In this document: positions 1 through 9,270 of the stretch, in pieces
Position numbering within the stretch: the first letter of the stretch is position 1
How the letters are laid out: every line of letters starts with the position of its first letter
Origin: Palleronia pontilimi
GTDB taxonomy: Bacteria; Pseudomonadota; Alphaproteobacteria; Rhodobacterales; Rhodobacteraceae
Reading direction: 5' to 3'
Assembly (NCBI RefSeq): GCF_016412875.1
Contig: NZ_JAEKPD010000013.1
Span: forward strand, 1 to 64,000
DNA: 64,000 nucleotides
Translations under genes and position numbers: made by a program
Notes under the pieces: generated by a model
Seen by the model: the letters and a program-made list of their open reading frames with translations, nothing else
Told to the model about the DNA's origin: nothing
Databases searched by the model: none

Positions 1-111
1 TGTCAGCGCCTCTTATTCTGCAAGGGCCGCGACAGGGATGGCTGGCCCGTTTCAACAACGCGCGCTGATTAGCGACACGGGGCGCGAAACGCAAGCGGGT
101 CTTGGGCGCGC

Positions 112-723
112 TCAGCCGCCGGGCGCCGCGATGGCCGCGGCCCCGCGGGCGTTCAGCGCGCTGCGGTCGAAATCGATGCGCGGGCTGCCGGGCTTGGGCG
201 TGAACCAGTCGGGGTTCTGGCGCAGCCAGTTTTCGAGCGCGCGGGCGCCTTCGGTGACCAGGTTCTGCAACTGTTCGTCCTTGCCGCGCGCCAGTCCCGA
301 TCCGATCAGCGGCGCGGTGTTCTGCAGCCCTTCGAAGGCGGTGATGCGCTTGGGCTTGTCGTTCAGCCGCGCTTGGGTCGCGTTGTCGTAGATGTTGACC
401 TCGAAGATCAGGGCGGATTTCGGCGTATAGACCACCGGCAGGCCGGGCTGGGCCAGCACGTAGCCGCCGATGGCGATCCCGAGGTGGTAAAGCCCGTCGC
501 CGTCGTAGCGGCCCAGCCGCTGCTCGATCGCCGCCTGCAGCGCGCCGGTCAGCTCGGCCGGGGTGGCATCGCGCGAGAACGGGCCCTTTTCCACGTCGCG
601 GGCCTGCACGATGTTGTAGCCCAGGCGGAAGTCGCCAAGCTCGGGTCGGGTGCCGGTGGCATCGTCGGCGACGCAGGCCGTGAGCAGCAGCAGCGCAAGC
701 GCGGCAAGGCATCTGGCGATCAT
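112..723 (-). CDS. Conserved lipoprotein of unknown function
   Basis: A 203-residue protein with a lipoprotein signal: a short charged start, a run of Ala/Leu and a lipobox ending LLTAC at about residue 19, so it should be lipid-anchored in the envelope after processing by signal peptidase II. I do not recognise the family. The mature part is mixed alpha/beta with a YNIVQARDV segment near the start and a Pro/Ala-rich C terminus. The start is the ATG that begins this signal sequence; the same frame stays open far upstream, but that extension is Arg/Pro-rich shadow of parC. It lies 11 bp downstream of parC on the same strand and is probably co-transcribed with it. Confident as a gene and a lipoprotein, not in any function. 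Confidence 0.8.
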   Translation of the reverse strand: MIARCLAALALLLLTACVADDATGTRPELGDFRLGYNIVQARDVEKGPFSRDATPAELTGALQAAIEQRLGRYDGDGLYHLGIAIGGYVLAQPGLPVVYTPKSALIFEVNIYDNATQARLNDKPKRITAFEGLQNTAPLIGSGLARGKDEQLQNLVTEGARALENWLRQNPDWFTPKPGSPRIDFDRSALNARGAAAIAAPGG

Positions 724-734
724 GGGTGGATCCT

Positions 735-3050
735 TCAGGTAAACGTGTTGTCGCGCGGGAAGCCGCGGGGGGCCATGCGCCCGGCGCCGGCGCGCTTGCC
801 GACCCATTCGGCCAGCTCGGTCTGGGTGCGGGTGCGCCCGGCGGGATCGAGCCACGAAAGGCCGTCGGCCAGGGTGAAGGTGGTGGCGTCGGACAGGCCG
901 CCATCCTTGAACTTTTGCAACCTCACGCCCTTGCCGCGGGCCATTTCCGGTAGCTCGTCCAGCGGGAAAACCAGAACTTTGCGATTTTCGCCCACCGTGG
1001 CGACGTGGTCGCCGGTGACCGGCTTGGCCAGCAGCGCGGTGGTGGGCGCGCGGACGTTCAGCACCTGCTTGCCCGCGCGGGTCTGGGCGATGGCGTCGTC
1101 TTCGGGCAGGATGAACCCGTCGCCGGCACTCGAGGCCACCAGCAGCCGCTCGCCGGGGCGGTGGATGCGCAGGGTGACGATCTGCGCCTCGTTGGGCAGG
1201 TCGACCATCAGGCGCACCGGCTCGCCCATGCCGCGCCCGCCGGGCAGGCTGGAGGCGGGCAGCGTGTAGAAGCGCCCGTTCGAGCCCATGAGCAGCAGCC
1301 GGTCGGTGGTTTCGGCGTGGAAGATGAAGCGCGGGCCGTCGCCGTCCTTGAACTTCAGCTCGCGGCCCAGGTCGATATGGCCGGTCATGGCGCGGATCCA
1401 GCCCATCTGGCTGCAGACCACGGTGATCGGCTCGCGGTCGATCATGGCTTCGATCGGCACGTCCTCGACCTCGCCCGCCTCGGCGAACTGGGTCAGCCGC
1501 GCGCCGCGCGCGTAGTCCTTGCCGAACTGCTTGCGGGTCTCGCGCAGCTGGTCGGTGATGCGGTCCCACTGGACGCCGGGGGTCGCCAGCAAGTCTTCCA
1601 GATCGGCGCGCTCAACCAGCAATTCGTCGCGCTCGCGCTTCAATTCCAGCTCTTCCAGGCGGCGCAGGGCGCGCAGGCGCATGTTCAGGATGGCCTCGGC
1701 CTGCACGTCGCTGAGGTCGATCTCGTCCGTGCCGGGCAGCGGCGAGACGTAATCCGTCTCGTCCGTGGCGCGGGGCGGAACGCTGCCCCAATCCTGGTGC
1801 ATCAGCGCCTGCTTGGGGTCGTCGTCGTAGCGGATGATGTCGATCACGCGGTCGAGGTTCAGGAAGGCGATGATGAAGCCTTCGAGCACTTCCAGCCGGT
1901 GGTCGATCTTGTCCAGCCGGTGCTGCGAGCGGCGCTGCAGCACGTCGCGGCGGTGGTCCAGAAACGCGCGCAGCACTTCCTTCAGCGAACAGACCTTGGG
2001 CGTGCGCCCGTCTATCAGCACGTTCATGTTCATGGCGAAGCGCGTTTCCAGGTCGGACTGCTTGTAGAGCATGTTCATCAGCACGTCCGGATCCACGCTG
2101 CGCGACTTGGGCTCGAGGATCAGTCGGATGTCTTCGGCGGACTCATCCCGCACGTCGGCCAGGATCGGCAGCTTCTTCAGCTGGATGATCTCGGCGATCT
2201 TTTCGATCAGCTTGGACTTCTGAACCTGGTACGGGATCTCGGTCACGACGATCTGCCACTGGCCGCGGCCCAGATCCTCGATGTCCCATTTGCAGCGCAG
2301 GCGAAATCCGCCGCGACCGGTGCGGTAGGTTTCGGCCATGCTTTCAGGGCTTTCGACGATCACGCCGCCGGTGGGGAAATCCGGGCCTTTTACGCATTTC
2401 AACAACGTGTCGTCGCGGGCGTCGGGCGTCTTGATCAGGTGGATGGCGGCGTCGCAAAGCTCGACGATGTTGTGGGGCGGGATGTTCGTCGCCATGCCCA
2501 CGGCGATGCCGCTGGAGCCGTTGGCCAGCAGGTTCGGAAAGGACGCGGGCAGGACCACGGGCTCGGTCAGGGTGCCGTCGTAATTATCCCGGAAATCGAC
2601 GGCGTTTTCGGACAGCCCTTCCAGCAGCGCCTCGGCCGCTTCGGTCATGCGGGCTTCGGTGTAGCGCGACGCGGCGGGGTTGTCGCCGTCGATATTGCCG
2701 AAATTGCCCTGCCCGTCGACCAGCGGGTAGCGGACGTTGAAATCCTGCGCCAGCCGCGCCATCGCGTCGTAGATGGCGGCGTCGCCGTGCGGGTGGTAGT
2801 TGCCCATCACGTCGCCGCTGATCTTGGCGGATTTGCGGAACCCCCCGTTCGAGCCCAGCCGAAGCTCGCGCATGGCGTAGAGGATGCGGCGGTGCACGGG
2901 CTTCAGGCCGTCGCGCGCGTCGGGCAGCGCGCGGTGCATGATCGTCGACAGGGCATAGGTCAGGTAGCGCTCGCCGATGGCGCGGGACAGCGATTCGGTC
3001 AGCGCATCGGGCGCGGGCGTGTCGTCTGTGTCGGGGCCATCGTCGCTCAT
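735..3050 (-). CDS. parC: DNA topoisomerase IV subunit A
   Basis: The ATP-driven decatenase subunit that cuts and rejoins DNA to separate daughter chromosomes; it partners with ParE, which is not in this window. At 771 residues it has the usual ParC length. The winged-helix/tower region carries the catalytic tyrosine in [10 protein letters not shown] (Tyr130), with the arginine-rich [12 protein letters not shown] motif before it and the C-terminal beta-pinwheel after about residue 510. I chose the ATG giving [10 protein letters not shown] because family members start near this point; an in-frame TTG 81 bp upstream would add an atypical basic leader. At the quinolone-determining site the motif reads HGDAAIYDA, with Ala91 where E. 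coli ParC has Ser80 and Asp95 where it has Glu84. ParC rather than GyrA by length and by the short C-terminal domain. Confidence 0.93.
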   Translation of the reverse strand: MSDDGPDTDDTPAPDALTESLSRAIGERYLTYALSTIMHRALPDARDGLKPVHRRILYAMRELRLGSNGGFRKSAKISGDVMGNYHPHGDAAIYDAMARLAQDFNVRYPLVDGQGNFGNIDGDNPAASRYTEARMTEAAEALLEGLSENAVDFRDNYDGTLTEPVVLPASFPNLLANGSSGIAVGMATNIPPHNIVELCDAAIHLIKTPDARDDTLLKCVKGPDFPTGGVIVESPESMAETYRTGRGGFRLRCKWDIEDLGRGQWQIVVTEIPYQVQKSKLIEKIAEIIQLKKLPILADVRDESAEDIRLILEPKSRSVDPDVLMNMLYKQSDLETRFAMNMNVLIDGRTPKVCSLKEVLRAFLDHRRDVLQRRSQHRLDKIDHRLEVLEGFIIAFLNLDRVIDIIRYDDDPKQALMHQDWGSVPPRATDETDYVSPLPGTDEIDLSDVQAEAILNMRLRALRRLEELELKRERDELLVERADLEDLLATPGVQWDRITDQLRETRKQFGKDYARGARLTQFAEAGEVEDVPIEAMIDREPITVVCSQMGWIRAMTGHIDLGRELKFKDGDGPRFIFHAETTDRLLLMGSNGRFYTLPASSLPGGRGMGEPVRLMVDLPNEAQIVTLRIHRPGERLLVASSAGDGFILPEDDAIAQTRAGKQVLNVRAPTTALLAKPVTGDHVATVGENRKVLVFPLDELPEMARGKGVRLQKFKDGGLSDATTFTLADGLSWLDPAGRTRTQTELAEWVGKRAGAGRMAPRGFPRDNTFT

Positions 3051-3117
3051 GCAGATTGGGATACCGGGCCGGTTGGGGGCGGTAAAGGACAAGTTTTCGC
3101 TATTTCGCGCGAACTTT

Positions 3118-3147
3118 TTGACGCTTGGCAAGTTTGTGACGTGTTAA
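3118..3147 (+). promoter_or_regulatory. Candidate sigma70-type promoter for the SH3-domain gene
   Basis: TTGACG is followed after 17-18 bases by GTGTTA/TGTTAA, in the short divergent gap between parC and the SH3 gene. A start site about 6 bases beyond would give a leader of roughly 25 bases ending in the AGGAA ribosome site at 3166-3170. The -35 box is good and the -10 box is poor, so this is a weak prediction. Confidence 0.3.
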
Positions 3148-3179
3148 CCTTTGCGTGATCAACACAGGAAATGAAAACG

Positions 3180-3686
3180 ATGATTCGCATGACGCTTGCC
3201 CTGTTGATGTGCATCGGCCTGACGATGGTCATGCTGGGGCGGGACGTGGACGGGCCGGAAGGCAGCGACCAGCCCGTCATGGACGTGGCAAAGGCCGCGA
3301 GCAATCCGACCGATCTTGGCACGTCGCAGCGCCTGGCCCTGGACGACGAGATCGGCGCGATCGAACGCGCCCTGAGCGCCACCGCCGCGCCCAGACCGCA
3401 GGTGCAGCCCGCCGGCGTGCAGACGGCCAGCGTGCAGACCGCGAGCGTGCAGAGCGTCGGGCCGACGACGCTGCAGCCCATGGGCCAGCTGCATTACGTG
3501 ACCGGCAACCGGGTCAACGTGCGCTCGGGCCCGTCGACGGCGAACGACGTGGTGGACCAGGTGGTGCGCGACCAGCGGGTCGAGGTGCTGGACGAAACAC
3601 CCGATGGCTGGATGCGCATCCGCATCGTCGATACCGGGACCGAAGCCTTCATCTTCGGCCGCTTCCTGGCGCCCCTGGCGGGCTGA
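3180..3686 (+). CDS. SH3 domain-containing exported protein
   Basis: A 168-residue protein with an N-terminal hydrophobic segment (about residues 3-20), a low-complexity linker with repeated Val-Gln-Thr-Ala-Ser units (about residues 80-98), and a C-terminal bacterial SH3 domain. That domain is recognisable from YVTGNRVNVRSGPSTANDVV and the GWMRIRI strand, with the closing FIFGRFLAPL. Such domains usually bind cell-wall peptides, so a periplasmic, membrane-tethered envelope role is inferred. The start is the second of two in-frame ATGs: AGGAA lies 9 bases before it, whereas the upstream ATG is only one base from that site. It is followed by a strong intrinsic terminator, so it forms its own transcript. 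Confidence 0.85.
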   Translation: MIRMTLALLMCIGLTMVMLGRDVDGPEGSDQPVMDVAKAASNPTDLGTSQRLALDDEIGAIERALSATAAPRPQVQPAGVQTASVQTASVQSVGPTTLQPMGQLHYVTGNRVNVRSGPSTANDVVDQVVRDQRVEVLDETPDGWMRIRIVDTGTEAFIFGRFLAPLAG

Positions 3687-3711
3687 ACCCGCCCTTGCGG
3701 ACAGGCTGGCA

Positions 3712-3737
3712 CCGCCCCTATCTGGGGGCGGTTTTTT
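3712..3737 (+). terminator. Rho-independent terminator after the SH3 gene
   Basis: A 7-bp G/C stem (CCGCCCC / GGGGCGG) with a 6-base loop is followed directly by six T residues. It lies 25 bp after the stop of the SH3 gene and before the SDR gene, so the SDR gene probably has its own promoter or depends on read-through. Confidence 0.85.
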
Positions 3738-3758
3738 CTTGCGCCGAAGGGGGCCGCG

Positions 3759-4586
3759 ATGACACGCACGATCCTGATCACCGGATGCTCGTCCGGCATC
3801 GGGCTGGACGCGGCGCTGACGCTGTCGCGGCACGGCTGGCGGGTCTTCGCGACGGTGCGCGACGATGACAGCGCGGCGCGGCTGGAGGCTTCGGGCATCG
3901 ACGTGGTGCGGATGGAGATGGCCGACGCGGACAGCATCGCGGCGGGACTGGACGCCGTGCTGGCGCGAACCGGCGGCACGCTGGACGCGCTTTACAACAA
4001 CGCCGCCTTCGCCTGCCCCGGCGCGGTCGAGGATCTGCCGACGGACGCCCTGCGCGCGGTATTCGAGGCCAACGTCTTCGGCCTGCACGAGCTGACGCGG
4101 CGCGTGATCCCGGTGATGCGGGCGCAGGGGCACGGCCGGATCGTGCAATGCTCGAGCGTGCTGGGTTTCGTGCCGATGAAGTGGCGCGGTGCCTACGTCG
4201 CCAGCAAGTTCGCGCTGGAGGGGCTGACCGACACGCTGCGGATCGAGATGCGCGACACGTCGCTGCACGTCATCACGCTGCAGCCCGGACCCATCGCGTC
4301 GCGGATCCGGGCCAATTCCATCCCGCATTTCGAGCGCTGGATCGACTGGAAGGCGTCGCCCCGCCGCGCGCAATACGAAGGCAGCCTGCTGAAGCGGCTG
4401 TACGAGCCGGACGGCAAGGACCGGTTCCAGCTGCCCGCGTCGGCGGTGAGCGCGGTGCTGCTGCGCGCGCTGGACGCGCCGAACCCGCGGCCCCATTACC
4501 GGGTGACGCTGCCCACGCACCTGATGGCCACCGCCCGCAGGCTGTTGTCGCAGCGCCACCTGGACGGTCTGATCGCGCGCGGCTGA
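3759..4586 (+). CDS. Short-chain dehydrogenase/reductase family oxidoreductase
   Basis: A 275-residue classical SDR: NAD(P)-binding TGCSSGIG at residues 8-15, the strand motif NNA at 80-82, the catalytic serine in the QCSSV stretch (about 132), and YVASK with Tyr146 and Lys150. An arginine near the end of strand beta2 (ATVRD) favours NADP(H). The long C-terminal region after residue 190 places it with the SDRs resembling retinol/17-beta-hydroxysteroid dehydrogenases; the substrate cannot be read from sequence. It stands alone between a terminator and the next small gene. Confidence 0.85.
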   Translation: MTRTILITGCSSGIGLDAALTLSRHGWRVFATVRDDDSAARLEASGIDVVRMEMADADSIAAGLDAVLARTGGTLDALYNNAAFACPGAVEDLPTDALRAVFEANVFGLHELTRRVIPVMRAQGHGRIVQCSSVLGFVPMKWRGAYVASKFALEGLTDTLRIEMRDTSLHVITLQPGPIASRIRANSIPHFERWIDWKASPRRAQYEGSLLKRLYEPDGKDRFQLPASAVSAVLLRALDAPNPRPHYRVTLPTHLMATARRLLSQRHLDGLIARG

Positions 4587-4665
4587 TCCCGCGTCGAACG
4601 GCCACCCTTCGCTTTTGCCGCAAGCTCGGCTAACTCTCGTCGAAACCGCTTGAAGGAGGGCAGCC

Positions 4666-4872
4666 ATGTTCAGCGACCCGTTATTCGTCCTAGTCGTCAT
4701 CGCCGTGCTGGCGGTGCTGGCGATCCTGCTCATGGGCATCAGCTCGTTCGGGAAGGGCGGCGAGGCGAACGCCAAGAACTCCAACAAGTACATGCGCTGG
4801 CGGATCTACGCCCAGGGCATCGCGATCGTCATCATCCTGATTTTCGTCTTTTTCCGCCGCACGGGGGGCTGA
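4666..4872 (+). CDS. HIG1-like two-helix membrane protein
   Basis: A 68-residue inner-membrane protein with two hydrophobic helices (about residues 5-25 and 47-62). The linker carries a KNSNKYMRWRIYAQG motif that resembles the HIG1 (hypoxia-induced) domain signature found in respiratory supercomplex factors. An AAGGAGG ribosome site sits a few bases before the ATG. It is 3 bp from the adenosyltransferase gene and almost certainly in one operon with it; I recall this pairing as common in Rhodobacteraceae. A respiratory-chain accessory role is inferred from the domain only. Confidence 0.8.
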   Translation: MFSDPLFVLVVIAVLAVLAILLMGISSFGKGGEANAKNSNKYMRWRIYAQGIAIVIILIFVFFRRTGG

Positions 4873-4875
4873 ACC

Positions 4876-5448
4876 ATGGTCGTTCTGAACAAGATCTACA
4901 CCCGCACCGGCGATACCGGCGAAACCGCCTTGGGCAACGGCCAGCGCGTCGCCAAGCACAGCACGCGCGTCACCGCCTACGGCACGGTGGACGAGGTGAA
5001 CGCGACCTTCGGCATGGCGCGGCTGCACGCGTCGGGCGAGGTCGAGGAGCAGATCGCGCGCATCCAGAACGACCTGTTCGACCTGGGCGCGGACCTCTGC
5101 CGCCCCGAGATGGAGAAGGACGCGCAGGCGGAATACACGCCGCTGCGCATGACCGACGCCCAGACCGACCGGCTGGAGCGCGAGATCGACGCCATGAACG
5201 AGGCGCTCGAGCCCTTGCGCAGCTTCATCCTGCCTGGCGGCAGCGCGCTGTCGGCGCATCTGCATCTCTGCCGCACGGTCACGCGCCGGGCCGAGCGTCT
5301 GACGATGGAGCTTGCGGGGCTGGAACAGGTGAACCCCGCCGCCGTGCGCTACCTGAACCGGCTGTCGGATTGGTGCTTTTGCGCCGCGCGCATCGCCAAC
5401 GATGACGGCCGCGCGGATATCCTGTGGAAGCCGGGCGCGAACCGCTGA
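4876..5448 (+). CDS. pduO: PduO-type cob(I)alamin adenosyltransferase
   Basis: Transfers the adenosyl group of ATP to cob(I)alamin to form adenosylcobalamin, the cofactor of methylmalonyl- and ethylmalonyl-CoA mutases. The 190-residue protein shows the PduO-family hallmarks: the N-terminal ATP loop TRTGDTGETALG (about residues 8-19), YGTVDEVNA (about 35-43), FILPGG and the C-terminal LNRLSDWCF helix. It follows the HIG1-like gene by 3 bp and precedes etfBA, so it sits among genes of acyl-CoA metabolism and at a distance from the corrin-ring cluster at 45-55 kb. The family is distinct from CobA/CobO-type enzymes. Confidence 0.93.
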   Translation: MVVLNKIYTRTGDTGETALGNGQRVAKHSTRVTAYGTVDEVNATFGMARLHASGEVEEQIARIQNDLFDLGADLCRPEMEKDAQAEYTPLRMTDAQTDRLEREIDAMNEALEPLRSFILPGGSALSAHLHLCRTVTRRAERLTMELAGLEQVNPAAVRYLNRLSDWCFCAARIANDDGRADILWKPGANR

Positions 5449-5463
5449 TCCCGCAGGGCGGGA

Positions 5464-5505
5464 CCGCGCGTTCCGATCTGCGGAACACGCGCGGCCGTGA
5501 CACGG
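5464..5505 (+). terminator. Tandem hairpins between pduO and etfB
   Basis: Two adjacent inverted repeats. The first pairs CCGCGCG-TTCCG with CGGAA-CA-CGCGCGG, about 12 bp with a two-base bulge. The second is CCGTG-A-CACGG. There is no T tract, so it may terminate by Rho, protect mRNA ends, or be a protein site near the etfB promoter. The structure is clear; its role is inferred. Confidence 0.4.
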
Positions 5506-5594
5506 CGTCATAGCGTCCCGAAGGGTCGTTTTTCCCTGTCACCGCACGGCCCAAGGCGCTACTTCCTTGTCCAATTGGATGAGGAGATAGGCTC

Positions 5595-6356
5595 ATGAAG
5601 ATTCTCGTGCCCGTGAAGCGGGTGATCGACTACAACGTGAAGGTGCGCGTCAAGGGCGACGGATCGGGTGTGGACCTGGCCAACGTCAAAATGTCCATGA
5701 ACCCGTTCGACGAGATCGCCGTCGAGCAGGCGATCCGCATGAAGGAAGCGGGCAATGCGGACGAGATCGTCGTCGTGTCGATCGGCGTGAAGCAAAGCCA
5801 GGAAACCCTGCGCACCGCGCTGGCCATGGGTGCCGACCGCGCCATCCTGATCGTCGCCGCCGACGACGTGCACACGGATATCGAGCCGCTGGCCGTCGCC
5901 AAGCTGCTGAAGGCCGTGATCGACGAGGAACAGCCGGGCCTGGTGCTGTGCGGCAAGCAGGCCATCGACAACGACATGAACGCCACCGGGCAGATGCTGT
6001 CGGCGCTGCTGGGCTGGAGCCAGGCCACCTTCGCGTCGAAGATCGACATCGACGGCGATCACGCGCTGGTCAAGCGCGAGGTCGATGGCGGGATGCAGAG
6101 CATCCGCGTGAAGATGCCGGCCGTGATCTCGGTCGATCTGCGCCTGAACGAGCCGCGCTACGCGTCGCTGCCCAACATCATGAAGGCCAAGAAGAAGCCG
6201 CTGGATGAAAAGACCGCCGCCGATTACGGCGTCGACGTCTCGCCGCGGCTTGAGATCGTCAAGACCGCCGAGCCCGCCGAGCGCAAGGCCGGCATCATCG
6301 TCGAGTCGGTGGATCAACTGGTCGAGAAACTGAGAAACGAAGCGGGGGTTATCTGA
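5595..6356 (+). CDS. etfB: Electron transfer flavoprotein subunit beta
   Basis: The AMP-binding subunit of ETF, which takes electrons from acyl-CoA dehydrogenases (such as Mcd in this window) and passes them to ETF-ubiquinone oxidoreductase. The 253-residue length is normal. It opens with the typical [18 protein letters not shown] and contains [13 protein letters not shown], the LGADRAILI region and [11 protein letters not shown], the adenine-nucleotide loop. A GAGGAG ribosome site precedes the ATG. Its stop codon overlaps the etfA start in TGATG, which implies translational coupling and the 1:1 stoichiometry of the heterodimer. Confidence 0.96.
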   Translation: MKILVPVKRVIDYNVKVRVKGDGSGVDLANVKMSMNPFDEIAVEQAIRMKEAGNADEIVVVSIGVKQSQETLRTALAMGADRAILIVAADDVHTDIEPLAVAKLLKAVIDEEQPGLVLCGKQAIDNDMNATGQMLSALLGWSQATFASKIDIDGDHALVKREVDGGMQSIRVKMPAVISVDLRLNEPRYASLPNIMKAKKKPLDEKTAADYGVDVSPRLEIVKTAEPAERKAGIIVESVDQLVEKLRNEAGVI

Positions 6357-7282
6357 TGGCTGTTCTTCTTCTGGCCGAGGTCGACAACGGCGCGCTGAAC
6401 ATGGACGCGACCGCAAAATCCGTGACCGCCGCCGCCAAGCTGGGCGACGTCACCATCCTGTGCGCGGGCGAAAGATGCGCCGATGCGGGCAAGGAAGCCG
6501 CCACCATCAAGGGTGTCGCCAAGGTGCTGGTCGCCGAGGATCCGCTTTACGGGCACCGCCTGGCCGAGCCGACGGCGGCGCTGCTGGCGCACCTGGCGGC
6601 CGATTACGACCACATCGTCGCGCCCGCCACCACCGATGCCAAGAACATCCTGCCCCGCGTCGCGGCGCTGCTGGACGTGATGGTCATCACCGACGTGTCC
6701 GGCGTGGTCGATGCCGACACGTTCGAGCGCCCGATCTACGCGGGCAACGCGATCCAGACTGTGAAGTCGAAGGACGCCAAGAAGGTGGTGTCGATCCGCA
6801 CGTCGACCTTCGAAGCTGCCGAGACCGGGGGCGATGCGCCCGTGGAGACGGTTGCGACCGCGGCCGCGCCGGGCCTGAGCGAATGGGTCGAGGATCACGT
6901 GGCCGAGTCCGACCGCCCCGATCTGACCAGCGCGGGCGTGGTGGTGTCGGGCGGCCGCGGGGTCGGCTCGGAAGACGATTTCGCGCTGATCGAGAAGCTG
7001 GCCGACAAGCTGGGCGCCGCCGTCGGCGCGTCGCGCGCGGCGGTCGATTCGGGCTTCGCGCCCAATGACTGGCAGGTGGGACAGACCGGCAAGGTCGTGG
7101 CGCCCGATCTTTACGTGGCCATCGGCATTTCCGGCGCGATCCAGCACCTGGCGGGCATGAAGGACAGCAAGGTCATCGTCGCGATCAACAAGGACGAAGA
7201 GGCGCCGATCTTCCAGGTGGCCGATTACGGGCTGGTCATGGACCTGTTCGAAGCCGTCCCGGAGATGACCGAAAAGGTCTGA
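6356..7282 (+). CDS. etfA: Electron transfer flavoprotein subunit alpha
   Basis: The FAD-carrying subunit of ETF. At 308 residues it has the standard two-domain build. The C-terminal FAD domain is visible as [14 protein letters not shown] (about residues 196-209), [21 protein letters not shown], the [11 protein letters not shown] loop and [13 protein letters not shown]. It is coupled to etfB by one overlapping base and followed 24 bp later by a strong terminator, so etfBA ends here. Confidence 0.96.
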   Translation: MAVLLLAEVDNGALNMDATAKSVTAAAKLGDVTILCAGERCADAGKEAATIKGVAKVLVAEDPLYGHRLAEPTAALLAHLAADYDHIVAPATTDAKNILPRVAALLDVMVITDVSGVVDADTFERPIYAGNAIQTVKSKDAKKVVSIRTSTFEAAETGGDAPVETVATAAAPGLSEWVEDHVAESDRPDLTSAGVVVSGGRGVGSEDDFALIEKLADKLGAAVGASRAAVDSGFAPNDWQVGQTGKVVAPDLYVAIGISGAIQHLAGMKDSKVIVAINKDEEAPIFQVADYGLVMDLFEAVPEMTEKV

Positions 7283-7306
7283 CCGGCAGCGTCCGCGCAC
7301 ATCGAC

Positions 7307-7335
7307 ACGGCCCGCCCGACCCGGCGGGCCGTTTG
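7307..7335 (+). terminator. Intrinsic terminator after etfBA
   Basis: A perfect 10-bp inverted repeat (ACGGCCCGCC / GGCGGGCCGT) with a 6-base loop is followed by TTTGTC. It separates etfA from the convergent DUF6473 gene, which ends a few bases later, and may serve both strands. Confidence 0.8.
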
Positions 7336-7339
7336 TCGT

Positions 7340-8212
7340 TCAGGCGGTGCGCTGGGCGAGTTGGCTCAGGATGTCGGGCTCGTCCCCGATGAGCGGCGCG
7401 ATCGCGTCGCGCAGCGCGTCGGCGATGTTCTGATGCGCCCGCGGGCCCGGCACGCGCAGCGCGGCGTCGCGCTCGTCCGGGGCGAAATGCTTGCCTTCGA
7501 GCGCTTCTTCCATGGTCGACGACTGGTCCAGGACCTCGATCGTGGCGCGGATCCGGCCGCGCAGGCTGCGCAGCATGGCCCGCGTGACGAAGGGCGGATC
7601 GCCGTCGCAGACCGTGTCGGTGGGGTCGTCCGGGCTGCGGTCGCCGATCCACACCAGGATCACGTCGCCGCCGATCCGCGCGGTCAGCTGGTTCATGCGC
7701 GTGACCCAGAGCTTCTGCAACTCGTCGCGCACCACGGCGAAGCGGCGCTCGGACGCCTCGAACAGATCGTTGAGCAGGTGCCGGACAAAGAAATTCTGGC
7801 TGAGGTCGAGCTCGGGGAAGACCCGGCGCATGAATTCGGACTGCCGGACCACGCGATCGTTGCGGCGCGAATGCACGGTGTAGAACTTGTTGCGCAGCAT
7901 ATGGGCGCCGGGCACCGCGATGACCGTCAGCCTGGCGCCGCGCGCCAGGTCCATCACCGTCTGGTCGCCCATCCACGCATCGGGGCCGGAATTGACCGCG
8001 GCCAGGTTGATGCAGGGCATCCCCAGCGCCGCTTCCAGCCGCGCGGGATAGGGCCGTTCGACGAACTGGCCGAAAGTCTCGATCCCGCCCAGCACGGCGA
8101 TGTAGTCGTCGCCGTCCAGGTCGCAGCGCGGACCGCGACAGATCAGTCTTGATGCGCCGTAATTGCACGGCGCATAATCGAGCGCGTCCGCGCCCCGTTC
8201 CACCTTTTCCAT
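7340..8212 (-). CDS. DUF6473 family protein
   Basis: A 290-residue soluble protein that I recognise as the DUF6473 family of Rhodobacteraceae. It has the YGASRLICRGPR start motif, the AVLGGIETFGQFVERPYP stretch, INLAAVNSGPDAW, and FYTVHSRRNDR. The GGxETFG segment and later conserved Asn/His residues resemble SGNH/GDSL-type hydrolase cores, and members often sit near sulfotransferase-like or capsule genes, but no activity is established to my knowledge. Convergent with etfA and divergent from the hydroxybutyryl-CoA dehydrogenase gene. The gene is certain; no function is proposed. Confidence 0.75.
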   Translation of the reverse strand: MEKVERGADALDYAPCNYGASRLICRGPRCDLDGDDYIAVLGGIETFGQFVERPYPARLEAALGMPCINLAAVNSGPDAWMGDQTVMDLARGARLTVIAVPGAHMLRNKFYTVHSRRNDRVVRQSEFMRRVFPELDLSQNFFVRHLLNDLFEASERRFAVVRDELQKLWVTRMNQLTARIGGDVILVWIGDRSPDDPTDTVCDGDPPFVTRAMLRSLRGRIRATIEVLDQSSTMEEALEGKHFAPDERDAALRVPGPRAHQNIADALRDAIAPLIGDEPDILSQLAQRTA

Positions 8213-8387
8213 CTCTGCCCCTCACGGCTTTGATTTCGCCACCCGAGGGACACCATCGCAGACAGCCGTTGGGAAATTCCTAAGGCGCGAATTCGTCTTG
8301 AATTGTCCCGATCATCGCGCCTTGCATCGCCCCCGAGCGCGCGCATAAGGTCCGCGCGACAGCCGGTGCGCGGAAGGGATCACGACC

Positions 8388-9263
8388 ATGGAAATCAAGA
8401 GTGTGGGCGTCATCGGCGCGGGCCAGATGGGCAACGGCATCGCCCATGTCTGCGCGCTGGCGGGCTACGACGTGCTGCTCAACGACGTGAAGGCCGAGGC
8501 GCTGGACAAGGCGCTGGAGCTGATCGGCGCGAACATGGATCGCCAGGTCAGCCGCGAGAAGATCACCGCCGCCGACCGCGACGCGGCCATGCAGCGGATC
8601 GCCACGACCACGACGCTGACCGACCTGGGCCAGTCCGACCTGGTGATCGAGGCCGCGACCGAGCGCGAGGCGGTGAAGGACGCGATCTTTTCCGAGCTGG
8701 TCCCGGCGCTGAAGCCCGACACGATCCTGACGTCGAACACGTCGTCGATCTCGATCACGCGGCTTGCGTCGCGCACCGACCGGCCCGAGAAGTTCATGGG
8801 CTTTCATTTCATGAACCCCGTCCCGGTGATGAGCCTGGTCGAGTTGATCCGCGGCATCGCCACCGACGAGGAGACGTTCGAGGCCTGCATGGGCGTGGTC
8901 GAGCGGCTGAACAAGACCGCCGCCACGGCCGAGGATTTTCCCGCCTTCATCGTCAACCGCATCCTGATGCCGATGATCAACGAGGCGGTTTACGTGCTGT
9001 ACGAAGGGGTGGGCAACGTGCGGTCCATCGACAAGGCGATGAAGCTGGGCACGAACCACCCGATGGGCCCGCTGGAGCTGGCCGATTTCATCGGGCTCGA
9101 CACCTGCCTTGCGATCATGAACGTGCTACATGACGGGCTGGCCGACACCAAGTACCGCCCCTGCCCGCTGCTGACGAAATACGTGGAAGCGGGCTGGCTG
9201 GGGCGCAAGACCGGGCGCGGCTTCTACGATTATCGCGGCGACGAGCCGAAGCCGACGCGCTAG
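8388..9263 (+). CDS. 3-hydroxybutyryl-CoA dehydrogenase
   Basis: Oxidises (S)-3-hydroxybutyryl-CoA to acetoacetyl-CoA with NAD(P). The 291-residue single-function enzyme has the Rossmann motif GVIGAGQMGNGIA (about residues 7-19), the SNTSSISI catalytic serine segment, the catalytic histidine in GFHFMNPVPVM, and the C-terminal helical domain with MKLGTNHPMGPLELADFIGLD. GAAGGG lies 9 bases before the ATG. Its context (ETF upstream, PHB-type esterase and Mcd elsewhere in the window) fits butyryl/crotonyl-CoA and PHB metabolism. hbdA, paaH and fadB2 names are all used for this family, so no symbol is assigned. Confidence 0.93.
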   Translation: MEIKSVGVIGAGQMGNGIAHVCALAGYDVLLNDVKAEALDKALELIGANMDRQVSREKITAADRDAAMQRIATTTTLTDLGQSDLVIEAATEREAVKDAIFSELVPALKPDTILTSNTSSISITRLASRTDRPEKFMGFHFMNPVPVMSLVELIRGIATDEETFEACMGVVERLNKTAATAEDFPAFIVNRILMPMINEAVYVLYEGVGNVRSIDKAMKLGTNHPMGPLELADFIGLDTCLAIMNVLHDGLADTKYRPCPLLTKYVEAGWLGRKTGRGFYDYRGDEPKPTR

Positions 9264-9270
9264 GCGCCCG

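Noticed and set aside
1-111. Open frames at the left edge that could be the end of a plus-strand gene, for example a 21-residue tail closing with TGA at 66-68
   Set aside because: Too short to recognise any family, and three frames are partly open; no ribosome site or domain supports one of them.
1005-3158. A 717-residue open frame on the plus strand across parC
   Set aside because: It mirrors parC on the other strand; its composition (long runs of His/Asp/Gln/Val) is typical antisense shadow in G+C-rich DNA and shows no domain.
3150-3170. FNR-like half site (TGATCAA) before the SH3 gene
   Set aside because: The other half site at the correct 4-base spacing is absent, so it is one half of a palindrome at most.
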